64,000 nucleotides of DNA from Chlorogloeopsis sp. ULAP01 (GTDB taxonomy: Bacteria > Cyanobacteriota > Cyanobacteriia > Cyanobacteriales > Nostocaceae), in assembly GCF_030381805.1 (NCBI RefSeq), contig NZ_JAUDRH010000024.1:32210-96209 (forward strand), read 5' to 3'. Position 1 is the stretch's first letter. Each line of letters begins with the position of its first letter. The notes beneath the pieces are model-generated. The model was given only the letters and a program-made list of their open reading frames with translations, was not told the origin of the DNA and ran no database searches. Made by a program: the position numbers and the translations under genes. This document shows, in pieces, positions 17,388 through 26,160 of the stretch.

Positions 17388-17565
17388 AATTAACGCTATC
17401 CTGGGAAGCTAGTATGGTTTGTTTTAGTTCTTATTTTAGAGATTCCATGAATTTTATGATCTGTTTTTAAGTTTTCAGTCAAAATGGGATCTTAGTGCGA
17501 AAAGTATTTCTAAAGATGGGAAATATTTATTTAGACATTGACTAAAATTCATACGAAAATCCTTT

Positions 17566-18243
17566 ATGATTTCCAAAAATCGAGAATATCAAGCCTTTGA
17601 AACAACTGAAGCCGTTTTGTCTGTAACGACGATCGCACAAGCAGATAGCCAAAAAGCATCTCCAGAAGAAACATCAGGAACACCAACTCGCTTTTATGGT
17701 CATTATCAGGATTGTATGGAAATGTTTGCCTCAGCAGACAAAGTCGCTGAGTATCTTCAAAATCACAATTTGTGGTTTTCGCGCTGTGCCGAGCCGATGA
17801 AGGTAGAACCACTAGGAGAAAATGGCTATGCTTTAGTAATTGGTCGTTTTGGCTCCTTTGGTTATGAAGTTGAGCCAAAAATTGGTTTAGAACTTCTTTG
17901 TCCAGAGAACGATATTTACCGGATTCGCACTATTCCTATTCCTGGCTATCAAGCTCCTGGTTATGATGTAGATTATCGAGCTTCGCTGCAATTGGTAGAA
18001 GAAAATCAGAATTACGAAACCCTCTGCAATTCAAGGAACATAACACGAGTAGAGTGGGAATTGAATTTAACAGTTGACATTTACTTTCCCAAATTTATTC
18101 AGCGACTACCAAAGTCTCTAATTCAATCTACAGGCGATCGCCTACTTAACCAAATTGTCCGCCAAGTCTCCCGTCGCTTAACTCGCAAGGTACAGCAAGA
18201 TTTTCATCAATCTTGGGACATACCTTTTGCTGCTAAAAAATAA
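17566..18243 (+). CDS. DUF1997 family protein
   Basis: A 225-residue protein matching the plant/cyanobacterial DUF1997 family, which looks like a lipid-binding SRPBCC fold. Family-like features are FASADKVAEYLQNHNLWFSR early, paired strands in VIGRFGSFGYEVEPKIGLEL, and an amphipathic C-terminal helix ending in a basic RRLTRKVQQDF. The first 40 residues are low-complexity. No enzymatic residue is evident and the function is unknown. It is convergent with the DUF4079 gene across a perfect palindrome. Confidence 0.78.
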   Translation: MISKNREYQAFETTEAVLSVTTIAQADSQKASPEETSGTPTRFYGHYQDCMEMFASADKVAEYLQNHNLWFSRCAEPMKVEPLGENGYALVIGRFGSFGYEVEPKIGLELLCPENDIYRIRTIPIPGYQAPGYDVDYRASLQLVEENQNYETLCNSRNITRVEWELNLTVDIYFPKFIQRLPKSLIQSTGDRLLNQIVRQVSRRLTRKVQQDFHQSWDIPFAAKK

Positions 18244-18267
18244 GTAATCTATGAAAAATTTAACAAT

Positions 18268-18301
18268 TAGCTATTAGCTATTAGCTAATAGCTAATAGCT
18301 A
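18268..18301. repeat. 34-bp perfect palindrome of TAGCTAT heptamers
   Basis: TAGCTATTAGCTATTAG at 18268-18284 is followed by GC and its exact reverse complement, so all 34 bases are self-complementary. It lies between convergent genes and ends five bases before the DUF4079 stop. It may work as a two-way terminator. Confidence 0.65.
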
Positions 18302-18305
18302 ATAG

Positions 18306-18776
18306 CTAGGCATTACTGATAATTCGCTGCACAATTTGCACGCCTGTAATAGCTTGCCACGCAAACAGTCCTAATAAGGCAAAATTCAACACAATATGAG
18401 TGGCACGCGCCCAATTTGCCCCTTTTTGCATATAAGGAGATAAGGACGCAGATACGGCAATCAGACTTGTCATACCAAGTCCTGCTAGCAAGTGCGGGCC
18501 AACAAATAATTTTCCATTATTAATGTAGGTAACAGCCATACCACCTATAGAGCCTATCACCATCAAAGCTAAGAGTATAGAACCCATTTGGTAGTGTCTG
18601 ACGTTATATTTGCCTTTAATTAGTTCTTTCTTTTGTTCACCTTGAGCATTTCTGGTACGCTGCACTTGTAGCCCCAAATAGGCAGCATAGATGCTAAATA
18701 ACAATAACGCCCACATCAAGATTGGGTGGAAAAATTGTGACCAATATTTGACCGATGGCGACAGTTCCAGATTCAT
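18306..18776 (-). CDS. DUF4079 family membrane protein
   Basis: A 156-residue integral membrane protein with about four helices: 17-35, 64-85, 91-110 and 127-146. His residues lie near the helices (HPI at 17-19, RHYQMG around 60, HLLAG, HIVLNF), a pattern like a small b-type haem protein. The DUF4079 call is by pattern and memory. It is probably in the thylakoid or plasma membrane; function unknown. Confidence 0.75.
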   Translation of the reverse strand: MNLELSPSVKYWSQFFHPILMWALLLFSIYAAYLGLQVQRTRNAQGEQKKELIKGKYNVRHYQMGSILLALMVIGSIGGMAVTYINNGKLFVGPHLLAGLGMTSLIAVSASLSPYMQKGANWARATHIVLNFALLGLFAWQAITGVQIVQRIISNA

Positions 18777-18837
18777 AGCCTTTGCCCCATTTATTAAATC
18801 TTCATAAAAATTAGCATAACCCTAATTGGGAATGGGG

Positions 18838-18905
18838 AATGGGATGATGAGGAGATGAGAGAGGGAGAGTGGAGGAGATGGAGACAAGGAGACAGACACG
18901 GGGAA
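18838..18905. repeat. Purine-rich short-repeat tract
   Basis: Degenerate GGAGA-type repeats (GAGGAGATGAGAGAGGGAGA and on). The same style, on the other strand, occurs at 16660-16715 and inside a glycosyltransferase gene at 35227-35382. Confidence 0.5.
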
Positions 18906-18940
18906 TTGGTTTTTTAGCGATGCTCGATGCCCATTACTAA

Positions 18941-19052
18941 CCACTGTACGGGCGGGTTTAGAAGATAAATCGTCGATTTCAGCCGAAAAATCATCAGCAA
19001 AACCCGCAGGGTGCTTCTCTTGGCAACGCGCTGCCTCCCCTACTAACCAAAT
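18941..19052 (+). repeat. Dispersed GGGCGGGTTTAGAAGATAAAT element
   Basis: Starts CCACTGTACGGGCGGGTTTA, continues GAAGATAAAT and ends with CGCGCTGCCTCCCCTACTAA. The copy at 22251-22386 shares both ends with a different middle. It sits immediately upstream of the ankyrin gene. Confidence 0.65.
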
Positions 19053-19064
19053 GACCAATGACTA

Positions 19065-20318
19065 ATGACTAAAGATTTATTAATGGCTGCTAAAAGTGGT
19101 GATATCAAGCGGGTACAAGCCCTACTAGCTTCGGGTGCAATGCCTGATGTGAGCGATCGCGATGGCACAACGGCATTAATGTTTGCTTCTAATTTAGGCT
19201 TTACAGAAATTGTGCGATCGCTTCTTGATGCTGGAGCAAACCTAAATTTACATAGGAAACGCTATGGTTTGACAGCTTTAATGTTGGCAGCGAGTGCCAA
19301 CCATCTTGATATTGTGCGGCTGTTGATATCAAAAGGTGCAGATGTAAATGCTAGGAATGAAGATGGCAGTACCGCTTTGATGGCAGCAGTACTCAAAAAT
19401 CATGTGGATGTGGTGCGAGCAATACTGGCTGTTGGTGCAGACGTAAATATCAAAGATAGGGATGATGATACAGCTTTAAAATTAGCAGTCAAACAGGGAC
19501 ACACTGCTGTGGTGCAGGCGTTATTGACTGCTGGTGCGGATGTGAATTTTCAAGATCAAGATGGAGAAACTGCATTGCTTCTGGCAGTTGACTTGGGACA
19601 TCTGGAAGTTGTACAAGCACTTTTGGCAGCAGGGATAAGTGATCGCAACACAGCCCTATTAGCAGCGGCAGCAGCAGGATACAGCGCGATCGTACAAGCT
19701 TTACTGGATGCAGGCGCTGATGTGAATTTTCAAGATCAAGATGGTGAAACTGCCCTACATTTAGCGGTTGTAGAAGGATACACGGATGTAGTGAAAGTTT
19801 TGCTAAGTAGGGGTGCCAATTTGCAAACGAGAAATTATCTCGGTGACACACCATTACTTGTAGCTGCATTACAGGGGCATAGTCAAATTGTTGAGATACT
19901 GCTACAACATGGGGCGGATGTGAGTGTAAAAAATTTTGGTGAAGTGCCTGTGACGCTAGCAGCAATACACGGACACGTTGAAACTGTGAAGATTTTGCTA
20001 GAACATGGTGCCAATGCCAATAGCCAAGGTGATGACGGTAAAACGGTTTTGATCAAAGCAACAGAACGTAACCACATAGAAGTCGTACAACAGCTACTAG
20101 CAAAAGGTGCAGACGTAAATTTTCAAGACTCGGCGGGAGCAACAGCTTTGATGTGGGCAGCATCGCGGGATTACACAAAAGCTCTGCAACTGTTGCTACA
20201 AGCTGGCGCTGATGTAAATTTAAAAAACCAAGGTGGTTATACAGCTTTGATGCTAGCGGAGTTTAATGGGTATAAGGATGTGGTAAGGTGTCTTCAATCT
20301 GTGGGAGCGCAGGAGTGA
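19065..20318 (+). CDS. Ankyrin-repeat protein, about twelve repeats
   Basis: The 417 residues are almost entirely ankyrin repeats of about 33 residues (pattern DGxTALMxAxxxGHxxVVxxLLxxGADVN), from residue 4 to the end. There is no signal peptide, membrane segment or added enzyme domain. This is a protein-binding scaffold, with partners unknown. One repeat near 185-195 is shortened (LLAAGISDRNTALLAAAAAG), losing its loop. Copies such as VNFQDQDGETAL are nearly identical at the DNA level, pointing to internal duplication. The ATG overlaps a TAATGACTAATGACTA heptamer tract. The cobalamin gene follows 58 bases on. Confidence 0.92.
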   Translation: MTKDLLMAAKSGDIKRVQALLASGAMPDVSDRDGTTALMFASNLGFTEIVRSLLDAGANLNLHRKRYGLTALMLAASANHLDIVRLLISKGADVNARNEDGSTALMAAVLKNHVDVVRAILAVGADVNIKDRDDDTALKLAVKQGHTAVVQALLTAGADVNFQDQDGETALLLAVDLGHLEVVQALLAAGISDRNTALLAAAAAGYSAIVQALLDAGADVNFQDQDGETALHLAVVEGYTDVVKVLLSRGANLQTRNYLGDTPLLVAALQGHSQIVEILLQHGADVSVKNFGEVPVTLAAIHGHVETVKILLEHGANANSQGDDGKTVLIKATERNHIEVVQQLLAKGADVNFQDSAGATALMWAASRDYTKALQLLLQAGADVNLKNQGGYTALMLAEFNGYKDVVRCLQSVGAQE

Positions 20319-20376
20319 ATATCAATGAAAGAAATATGTCACATTGTTGTCTCAAGAGTGTGAAGGTATTAACAAA

Positions 20377-22230
20377 GTGCTGTTAGCTGAATTTTCTCCA
20401 CTTGCTGCGATCGCTACTACTGTTACAGGTGCAAAAAAGCTACAAGTACTTTCTCAAAATTCTGGCACAACTCTATGGGTGCCGGAAGATTTAATCCAAA
20501 TTAAAGGTGCAAATACGTACACAGGCTCTCTAAAAAACCACATAGCACAACTGTGGCAGACGCAGCGTGCTTTTGTATTTTGTTTGGCAACAGGTGCGGT
20601 AGTGCGGCTAATTGCTCCTTTGTTGCAACACAAATCAACAGATCCGGCGGTAGTAGTAATTGATGAGACAGGACGTTTTGTAATTAGTTTGTGCAGTGGA
20701 CATCAAGGTGGTGGGGATCAGCTAGCAAATTTGATTGCTTTACAACTGGAAGCAACACCTGTGATCACTGGGGCTGCCACGGCTTTAGGACTGCCAGCAG
20801 TAGATATGTTGGGAGTTCCCTTTGGTTGGCGTCGGGGTGTGGGTAACTGGACAGGTGTTAGTGCAGCCCTAGCACGGGGTGAAGTTGTACAAGTTATTCA
20901 AGAAGCTGGTTCTACTCTATGGCAAAACCATTTACCCACTGGACATTCCTTTGAGTTTGGTGAATTTGTGATCCCAAAGGCAAAAATTTGGATTACTGCC
21001 AAACTCCCTTTTACTCTAGAGCAGGCATCAGGCACTGCCCCTCCCGTACTCCCCGAAATTTACTGGCATCCACGCGTTTTATGGGTAGGAATTGGTTGTG
21101 AGCGGGGAAGTTCTCGCCATTTAATTAAAACAGCAATTGGACAGTTATTTAGAGAATATCAACTGGCAGAAGATGCGATCGCAGGAATTGCCACGATCAA
21201 TATTAAAGCTGATGAAGTTGGTTTAGTAGAACTTTGCCAAGAGCGACATTGGCCTTTAAAAACTTTTGCTGCTGAGGTTCTGCGGACAGTTTCTGTTCCC
21301 AACCCCTCACTCGTTGTGGAAAAAGAAGTGGGAACACCGAGTGTGGCTGAAGCTGCTGCTTTATTTGCAGCAGGCGAGGTGAGGTTATTTGTCCCCAAGC
21401 AAATTTTCCGACTGCCAGGTGAACCAGGTGCTGTCACAATAGCGGTTGCCCAAGCCGAAAAAGAATACATCGGACGTACTGGAAAACTTTTACTTATTGG
21501 CACCGGGCCGGGACAATTAGATCAAATGACACCTGCTGCTAAAACTGCTATAAAGAGTGCAGATGTTGTGATTGGTTACAGCCTTTACATAGATTTAATC
21601 AGTCCCTTACTGTCTCCTGGACAGATTGTAGAATCTTTACCAATTACTAAAGAACGCCAACGCGCTCAACGGGCAATAGATTTAGCCAATTGGGGATTAA
21701 GTGTAGCGGTTATTTCTTCAGGAGATAGTGGAATTTACGGTATGGCAGGTTTAGTGTTGGAAGAGTTGCAAAGTCTAGGTTGGGATGGGAAAACACCGAG
21801 CATCCAAATTTTTCCTGGAATTAGCGCTTTGCAAGCTGCGGCATCGCGAGTGGGAACACCATTGATGCACGACTTTTGTGCGATTAGCTTAAGTGACTTA
21901 CTCACGCCTTGGGAAGTGATCGAAAAGCGTTTAGAAGCGGCGGCGGCGGCTGATTTTATTACAGCTTTATATAATCCACGATCGCAAGCTCGTACTAAAC
22001 AGCTAATAATTGCTAGAGATATCTTTCTCAAATATCGCCATCCCAATACACCAGTAGCAGTAGTGCGATCGGCTTACCGTCAAGATGAGGAAATTACTCT
22101 TACCACTTTGGAAAAATTGCTTGATGTTACAGTTGATATGTTGACTACAGTATTAATTGGTAACTCCCATACTCGTATCCATGCCAACTGGATGATTACA
22201 CCACGCGGATATTTAGGTTTTGGTAGTTAG
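20377..22230 (+). CDS. cobJ: CbiG-CobJ fusion, cobalamin biosynthesis
   Basis: Two-domain enzyme of corrin ring synthesis. Residues 1-360 are CbiG-like (ring-contraction lactone opening, with CSGHQGGGDQLA). Residues 370-617 are CobJ/CbiH, a SAM-dependent precorrin-3B C17-methyltransferase of the tetrapyrrole methylase fold (LLLIGTGPGQLDQMTPAA, then SSGDSGIYGMAG). The fused order is known in cyanobacteria. A GTG at 20377 is favoured because AAGG lies about nine bases before it and the family start falls near FSPLAAIATT. An in-frame TTG exists at 20344. There is no cobalamin gene next to it; cobQ is 20 kb away. Confidence 0.9.
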   Translation: MLLAEFSPLAAIATTVTGAKKLQVLSQNSGTTLWVPEDLIQIKGANTYTGSLKNHIAQLWQTQRAFVFCLATGAVVRLIAPLLQHKSTDPAVVVIDETGRFVISLCSGHQGGGDQLANLIALQLEATPVITGAATALGLPAVDMLGVPFGWRRGVGNWTGVSAALARGEVVQVIQEAGSTLWQNHLPTGHSFEFGEFVIPKAKIWITAKLPFTLEQASGTAPPVLPEIYWHPRVLWVGIGCERGSSRHLIKTAIGQLFREYQLAEDAIAGIATINIKADEVGLVELCQERHWPLKTFAAEVLRTVSVPNPSLVVEKEVGTPSVAEAAALFAAGEVRLFVPKQIFRLPGEPGAVTIAVAQAEKEYIGRTGKLLLIGTGPGQLDQMTPAAKTAIKSADVVIGYSLYIDLISPLLSPGQIVESLPITKERQRAQRAIDLANWGLSVAVISSGDSGIYGMAGLVLEELQSLGWDGKTPSIQIFPGISALQAAASRVGTPLMHDFCAISLSDLLTPWEVIEKRLEAAAAADFITALYNPRSQARTKQLIIARDIFLKYRHPNTPVAVVRSAYRQDEEITLTTLEKLLDVTVDMLTTVLIGNSHTRIHANWMITPRGYLGFGS

Positions 22231-22250
22231 TGGTTAATTGCTACTACTAA

Positions 22251-22386
22251 CCACTGTAAGGGCGGGTTTAGAAGATAAATAGTCGTTTTTAACCCAAAAT
22301 GAATCAACAAAATCCGCACGGCAGTCGCTACAACGCGCTTAACCCGCAAGGGCGCACTGGCTCCGCAACGCGCTGCCTCCCCTACT
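22251..22386 (+). repeat. Composite dispersed repeat
   Basis: Begins CCACTGTAAGGGCGGGTTTA like the element at 18941. It then continues into the GC-rich family (CAACGCGCTTAACCCGCAAG, CACTGGCTCCGCAACGCGCT) also seen at 42039, 47843 and 61040. It lies between convergent genes. Confidence 0.6.
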
Positions 22387-22408
22387 AACTACTAACCACT
22401 AACACTTT

Positions 22409-22774
22409 CTATTCAACTGCTCTCAGAAAATAGTTGATTGTACTAGAAATTATTGATAGTACAATCGAACCTAATAAAGCAGCAATGGGGCCTGCGATCA
22501 CAAAACCGTAAGTGGGAGTGAGGTAGCTTGCTAGCCACAGAGTCAAACCGTTAATGATGAATGTAAATAAACCAAAGGTTAGCAATGTAATAGGAAATGC
22601 CAATATTTTCAAAATCGGACGAATAAAGGCATTAACAATCCCAATTACAATAGCAGCAACAAGAGCTGTACCAAAATTATCTACTTTGAAACCAATATTG
22701 AAGGTTTGAAGGATATGAGCAGTTATTAGCAGTGCTACTGCTGTGCCGAGCCAAGTTAATAAAAAGTTCTTCAT
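22409..22774 (-). CDS. Small four-helix membrane protein, phage-holin-like family
   Basis: A 121-residue integral membrane protein with helices near 5-22, 34-54, 58-80 and 90-115, and the motif NAFIRPILKILAFPITLLT. This matches the widespread family labelled phage holin family (PF04020 type), which is not thought to be a true holin. Function unknown. It stands alone on the minus strand. Confidence 0.8.
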   Translation of the reverse strand: MKNFLLTWLGTAVALLITAHILQTFNIGFKVDNFGTALVAAIVIGIVNAFIRPILKILAFPITLLTFGLFTFIINGLTLWLASYLTPTYGFVIAGPIAALLGSIVLSIISSTINYFLRAVE

Positions 22775-23127
22775 AGATTCAATATTTAGAATTATTGATT
22801 TGTCTCCTTGAATTTAGAATATTCCTAAAAGTTTTATTTCTGACTTTCTCAGTAGTAAAATTTAATACCAATTTCCAGAAATAATATTGGCTTCAGGTAA
22901 AGATGAAGTAGACTTACTCTACTAAATATCCACTATCATACCTGCGTTAGGTTCACTTCTAAAAAGTGATTTTCCTGAAGTCTATAATATATTTAATTTA
23001 ACCTACTTTTATTTATTACAAACTTCATTTTTATCGTTTGAGTCCTGCCATTTCATCATCCCTCAATTAGATGTATTTTATTCATCTTATTAAAGTTTGT
23101 GTTTGTGGTTCCCTTATACCAATGCGT

Positions 23128-23155
23128 GGATACTTCGACAAGCTCAGTACAAGTT
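23128..23155 (+). repeat. Dispersed 28-bp repeat, copy 2
   Basis: Starts GGATACTTCGACAAGCTCAG. It has one mismatch to 8347-8374. Confidence 0.7.
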
Positions 23156-23165
23156 AGGCTTGTTT

Positions 23166-23194
23166 AGAATTTTGAAACAAGACTCTCTACGCCA
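23166..23194 (+). repeat. Dispersed 29-bp repeat, copy 1
   Basis: Starts AGAATTTTGAAACAAGACTC. The reverse complement, with one mismatch, is at 47772-47800. Confidence 0.7.
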
Positions 23195-23223
23195 TTTTGG
23201 TATTTTTCAAAAGAATTAAACAT

Positions 23224-23273
23224 AAAGTCTATTTCCCTAAAGAAAACTTTATTTTTAGAAAATAGACTTTTTT
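23224..23273 (-). terminator. Terminator-like hairpin
   Basis: AAAGTCTATTT (23224-23234) pairs with AAATAGACTTT (23260-23270), with further A/T pairing inside. It lies 23 bases past the stop of the small acidic protein gene. Confidence 0.5.
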
Positions 23274-23295
23274 AAACTAATAAACAATAGTGATG

Positions 23296-23586
23296 TTAAC
23301 CTGCTGTATGACCAATAATTCCCATTTGATGCTCAACAACATTCTCCTGTTGATCTCCAATAGAAGGATCGAGAATTGGTACATCAACATTGTTAGATTC
23401 ATGAAGAGAATCATTTAAATCTGGTTGTTTACCAGATTCATTCAACTCTGGATATTGAATAGCTGAAGTTCCTACATTTGAATAATCGGCACGAGAAGTA
23501 TCAGAGCCTGCATCTGGAGTTAGTTCACCATTACCATGTTCTGTTGCCCTTGGTGTGTTGGGGTTGTCAGATTCTTTGGGATTCAT
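23296..23586 (-). CDS. Small acidic disordered protein, unknown
   Basis: A 96-residue hydrophilic protein rich in Asn, Asp, Glu, Ser and Pro (NPKESDNPNTPRATEHGNGE), probably disordered. No family is recognised. The ATG at 23586 has AGGAGA seven bases before it; a TTG at 23622 is rejected. The strong ribosome site supports that it is real. A folded three-way-junction element lies 53 bases upstream on the same strand and could be its leader. Confidence 0.65.
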   Translation of the reverse strand: MNPKESDNPNTPRATEHGNGELTPDAGSDTSRADYSNVGTSAIQYPELNESGKQPDLNDSLHESNNVDVPILDPSIGDQQENVVEHQMGIIGHTAG

Positions 23587-23638
23587 TTTCTTTCTCCTAT
23601 TCCAAGTCCAATCAATTAACAAAACACACTTTTAACCC

Positions 23639-23724
23639 AATACAGTTCAGTTAACGGTAGCCGACACCTTAAAAGGTGCAGCTAAACAGACTAAGTCGCC
23701 CTGTAGGCTTAGGTGAACCGTATT
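23639..23724 (-). ncRNA. Candidate structured RNA or MITE, three-way junction
   Basis: Read on the minus strand, 11-base ends AATACGGTTCA and TGAACTGTATT pair fully, with one G-U. Inside are a hairpin CTAAGCC...GG/CTTAG and a longer hairpin TAGCTG+CACCTT, loop TT, AAGGTG+CGGCTA (one bulge, one G-U). The wobble pairs fit only minus-strand RNA. It lies between the peptidoglycan-binding gene and the small acidic gene. It could be a cis element, a small RNA or a miniature transposon with terminal inverted repeats. Confidence 0.45.
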
Positions 23725-23824
23725 GACTTTTACCTGCACAAATGATTCTGTAGGCTTTTAACAATTGTTCAAATTGGCTTGGAACCTCTACATCAACCTC
23801 AAGGGATAAACTCGCACCCAAAGT

Positions 23825-24700
23825 CTAATGCTGTTGCAGTAAAACTTCCCAGGTTGCACCACCAACTACACCATCAGCTTCAATACCGTAGCGTTTTTGC
23901 AATGCGATCGCTGCTGCTTCGGTTGCCTTACCAAAGTTCCCATCAACATCACCTTTAAGCAAACCCTGTCTTTTTAAGATTTTTTGCAATTTTACAACTT
24001 CAGAACCACGCATTCCCAGACGCAAAATTGGGAATCCTTCTGGTGTGTATTGAATTCCAGGAGTTTGCTGAGAACGGCGATTATTTGTCTGGGAACGAGT
24101 CGTTTGTTGTGTATGAGTTGAGGATGATTGAACTTTGGGCTTATTTTGTGAATTAGCAGGTGTAGTTTGCTTAGGTGGTTTTACAGGTTTTGGCTCAGAA
24201 GTGGTAGCAACTGTTTTAGGAGTATTTACACTCTGAGTTGGAACAGAAAAGTTGTTTGGTGGATTGGATGAAGAAGTTGGTGTTAAGACAATTTCGCTAG
24301 GGAAAAGTCTTTGCCAGGTATTGACATCAACGATGCCGTTTGGATTTAAACCTGCTGCTTGTTGAAATTGAGAAACAGCAGCAGCAGTAATTTCGTTATA
24401 AATCCCATCGACTGTATCTGTATAAAAGCCCAAAAGTTTTAATGCGGCTTGAAGTTCGGACACAGGTTGCCCCTGACTACCTAGTTGAAGGGTAGGGCGA
24501 TAGATATTATCTTGAGCAATGATCGGAGCAATTTGTTGTGGTGTCTGTGCAAGTGATACTACAGCCGAGGTGCTAAGAAGTAAAGGTACAAAAGTATACA
24601 GTATTATTTCACTACTTAAGAGTTTTGACTTGTACTTTGCTTCTAATATCCAGCATTTCACAAATGGTTTTCGTGAACTAGCCTTCGTGCTACCTTTCAT
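23825..24700 (-). CDS. Secreted protein with two peptidoglycan-binding domains
   Basis: A 291-residue exported protein. An N-terminal basic stretch precedes a hydrophobic export segment (about 31-50, ending SLAQ). PG_binding_1 domain A is at about 68-132 (LQLGSQGQPVSELQAALKLL). A Thr/Ser/Gln/Pro linker of about 90 residues follows. Domain B occupies about 222-290 (LRLGMRGSEVVKLQKILKRQ). It has no catalytic domain, so it probably anchors to or senses the wall. It has a GAGGGG ribosome-like site before the ATG. It stands alone between the M16 pair and the structured element. Confidence 0.85.
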   Translation of the reverse strand: MKGSTKASSRKPFVKCWILEAKYKSKLLSSEIILYTFVPLLLSTSAVVSLAQTPQQIAPIIAQDNIYRPTLQLGSQGQPVSELQAALKLLGFYTDTVDGIYNEITAAAVSQFQQAAGLNPNGIVDVNTWQRLFPSEIVLTPTSSSNPPNNFSVPTQSVNTPKTVATTSEPKPVKPPKQTTPANSQNKPKVQSSSTHTQQTTRSQTNNRRSQQTPGIQYTPEGFPILRLGMRGSEVVKLQKILKRQGLLKGDVDGNFGKATEAAAIALQKRYGIEADGVVGGATWEVLLQQH

Positions 24701-24776
24701 GGAACAATACCCCTCGTATCAGTAAATACGGGTATAACACGCGATCGCGAAAGTTGTTTAGATTTTGGGCAACAAA

Positions 24777-26066
24777 TTACCGTAGCTCATCCGTTAGCAG
24801 TATCGCACTTTCTAAGGCTTCTTCCTGCCCAACTAAAGACACATATGGTTTCTGTAAATACCGAGATGCGACTGTCATGGCATCGGCAGCACTCACATTG
24901 GCAATCAGTTCCTGAAATTCTCGATCAAATTCAACTCCTAAACCCAAAATTTCATACCAACCATATATTTGAGCAATCTGAGCATTGGTTTGTTTCCCCA
25001 AGGCGTACTGTCCTAAAATTTTGTTTTTGGCTGATTGCAGTGCGTCTTCTGTAAGTGGAGTTGTAAACAGTAAATCTACTTCTGTCCACAATCCAGACAG
25101 GGCTTTTTTGGTATTTTCTGGAGCCGTACCCATGTAGGCTACAAATGTTGCAGGAAATAAGCGTGTAGGGTAGAAAGCAGATACTTCGTAAGCTAAACCC
25201 TGCTTCTCTCGTAACTCCACAAACAAGCGACTGGAAAGTCCATTTCCTAAGTATGTAGATAATAGTTTCAAAGCAGCATAGTCAGCAGAATTTACGGCTG
25301 CTCCAAAATAGCCCAACATAACAATTGATTGTTGGGTTTGTTGATGTGAAATCACTGCTTGTGGTTGCACATTTGGAGCAGCTAAATAAAGTTTTGCTAG
25401 TGGTGTATCAGGAACTAACCAATCACCGAAGACTGATTCTACCACTGCCACTGCGTCTTCTGGTGTGATTCGACCAGCAATACTGATCACCACGTTATCC
25501 GGACGAAAATAAGTCTGGTGAAATTGTACCAAATCCTTACGAGTCAAGCGACTCATAGTTGATTCATCTCCCAAAGCTGACATCGCGTAGGGATGCTCTT
25601 GGTACATTACCTGTCGCAATTGATCGAAGGCGATGGTAAATGGATGTTCTTTTTGAGAGCGAATATCTTGTAGAGCAATTCGTCGTTCTAGCTCCACTTC
25701 CATTTCTGGAAAAGTGGGCGATCGCAAAATTTGCCCTGCTAATGCCAAAATCTCTGCAAAATCCGATGTTACAGTCTTCAATGACATTAAAAAATAATCA
25801 GCAGCCGTATCCGCACTCAAACTTGCTCCGACAGACTCTACACGTTCGGCAATTTCAAAACTTGAAAGTCCATCACATCCTTTTGTCAGTACTGCCGACA
25901 GCAAATGCGCCAATCCTGCCTGCTGCTGCTTTTCATAAGCACTACCAACACGAATAAAAATTCGTGCTGCAATGATATCTGCTGTTGGGTTTTCTGATAG
26001 GAGTAGCACCATGCCATTGCTTAGTACAGTGCGATGAATATGGGGTTTTTGCAGGGAGGTTGTCAT
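24777..26066 (-). CDS. M16 peptidase-like protein, zinc site lost
   Basis: A 429-residue member of the M16 family in which the zinc motif is degenerate: HLLSA at 54-58 replaces HxxEH, keeping only the first His. Such proteins normally act as the non-catalytic partner of an active M16 subunit, and the active one (26155-27399) lies directly upstream on the same strand, 88 bases away. Together they resemble the processing-peptidase type of heterodimer. The ATG at 26066 is chosen over a TTG at 26087, which lies in a heptamer tract. Partnering is inference from position. Confidence 0.88.
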   Translation of the reverse strand: MTTSLQKPHIHRTVLSNGMVLLLSENPTADIIAARIFIRVGSAYEKQQQAGLAHLLSAVLTKGCDGLSSFEIAERVESVGASLSADTAADYFLMSLKTVTSDFAEILALAGQILRSPTFPEMEVELERRIALQDIRSQKEHPFTIAFDQLRQVMYQEHPYAMSALGDESTMSRLTRKDLVQFHQTYFRPDNVVISIAGRITPEDAVAVVESVFGDWLVPDTPLAKLYLAAPNVQPQAVISHQQTQQSIVMLGYFGAAVNSADYAALKLLSTYLGNGLSSRLFVELREKQGLAYEVSAFYPTRLFPATFVAYMGTAPENTKKALSGLWTEVDLLFTTPLTEDALQSAKNKILGQYALGKQTNAQIAQIYGWYEILGLGVEFDREFQELIANVSAADAMTVASRYLQKPYVSLVGQEEALESAILLTDELR

Positions 26067-26088
26067 GATTTTAGGGTCAATAATCAAT

Positions 26089-26160
26089 GGTCAATAGTCA
26101 ATAGTCAATAGTCAAAAATTTTTGAACTTTGAACTAATGACTAATAACTAATGACTAATA
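26089..26160. repeat. TCAATAG / TAATGAC heptamer tract
   Basis: Three TCAATAG units, then ACTAATGACTAATAACTAAT. Related tracts lie at 33443-33480 and 50702-50730. It fills the gap between the two M16 genes. Confidence 0.6.

Larger units (their letters stand above)
22775..23295. other. Gene-free stretch with two dispersed repeats
   Basis: AT-rich, without a coding frame. It contains the 28-bp repeat at 23128-23155 and, directly after it, a 29-bp repeat at 23166-23194 whose inverted copy is at 47771-47800. Confidence 0.5.

Noticed and set aside
18822..19058. Open frame of 78 codons on the minus strand
   Set aside because: It covers the purine-rich tract and a dispersed repeat; low complexity only.
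22409..22774. Phage holin
   Set aside because: The family name is historical; there is no phage context, and the family is widespread in bacterial chromosomes.
26089..26160. CRISPR-like short repeats
   Set aside because: Seven-base units in direct tandem without spacers: heptamer tract, not CRISPR.
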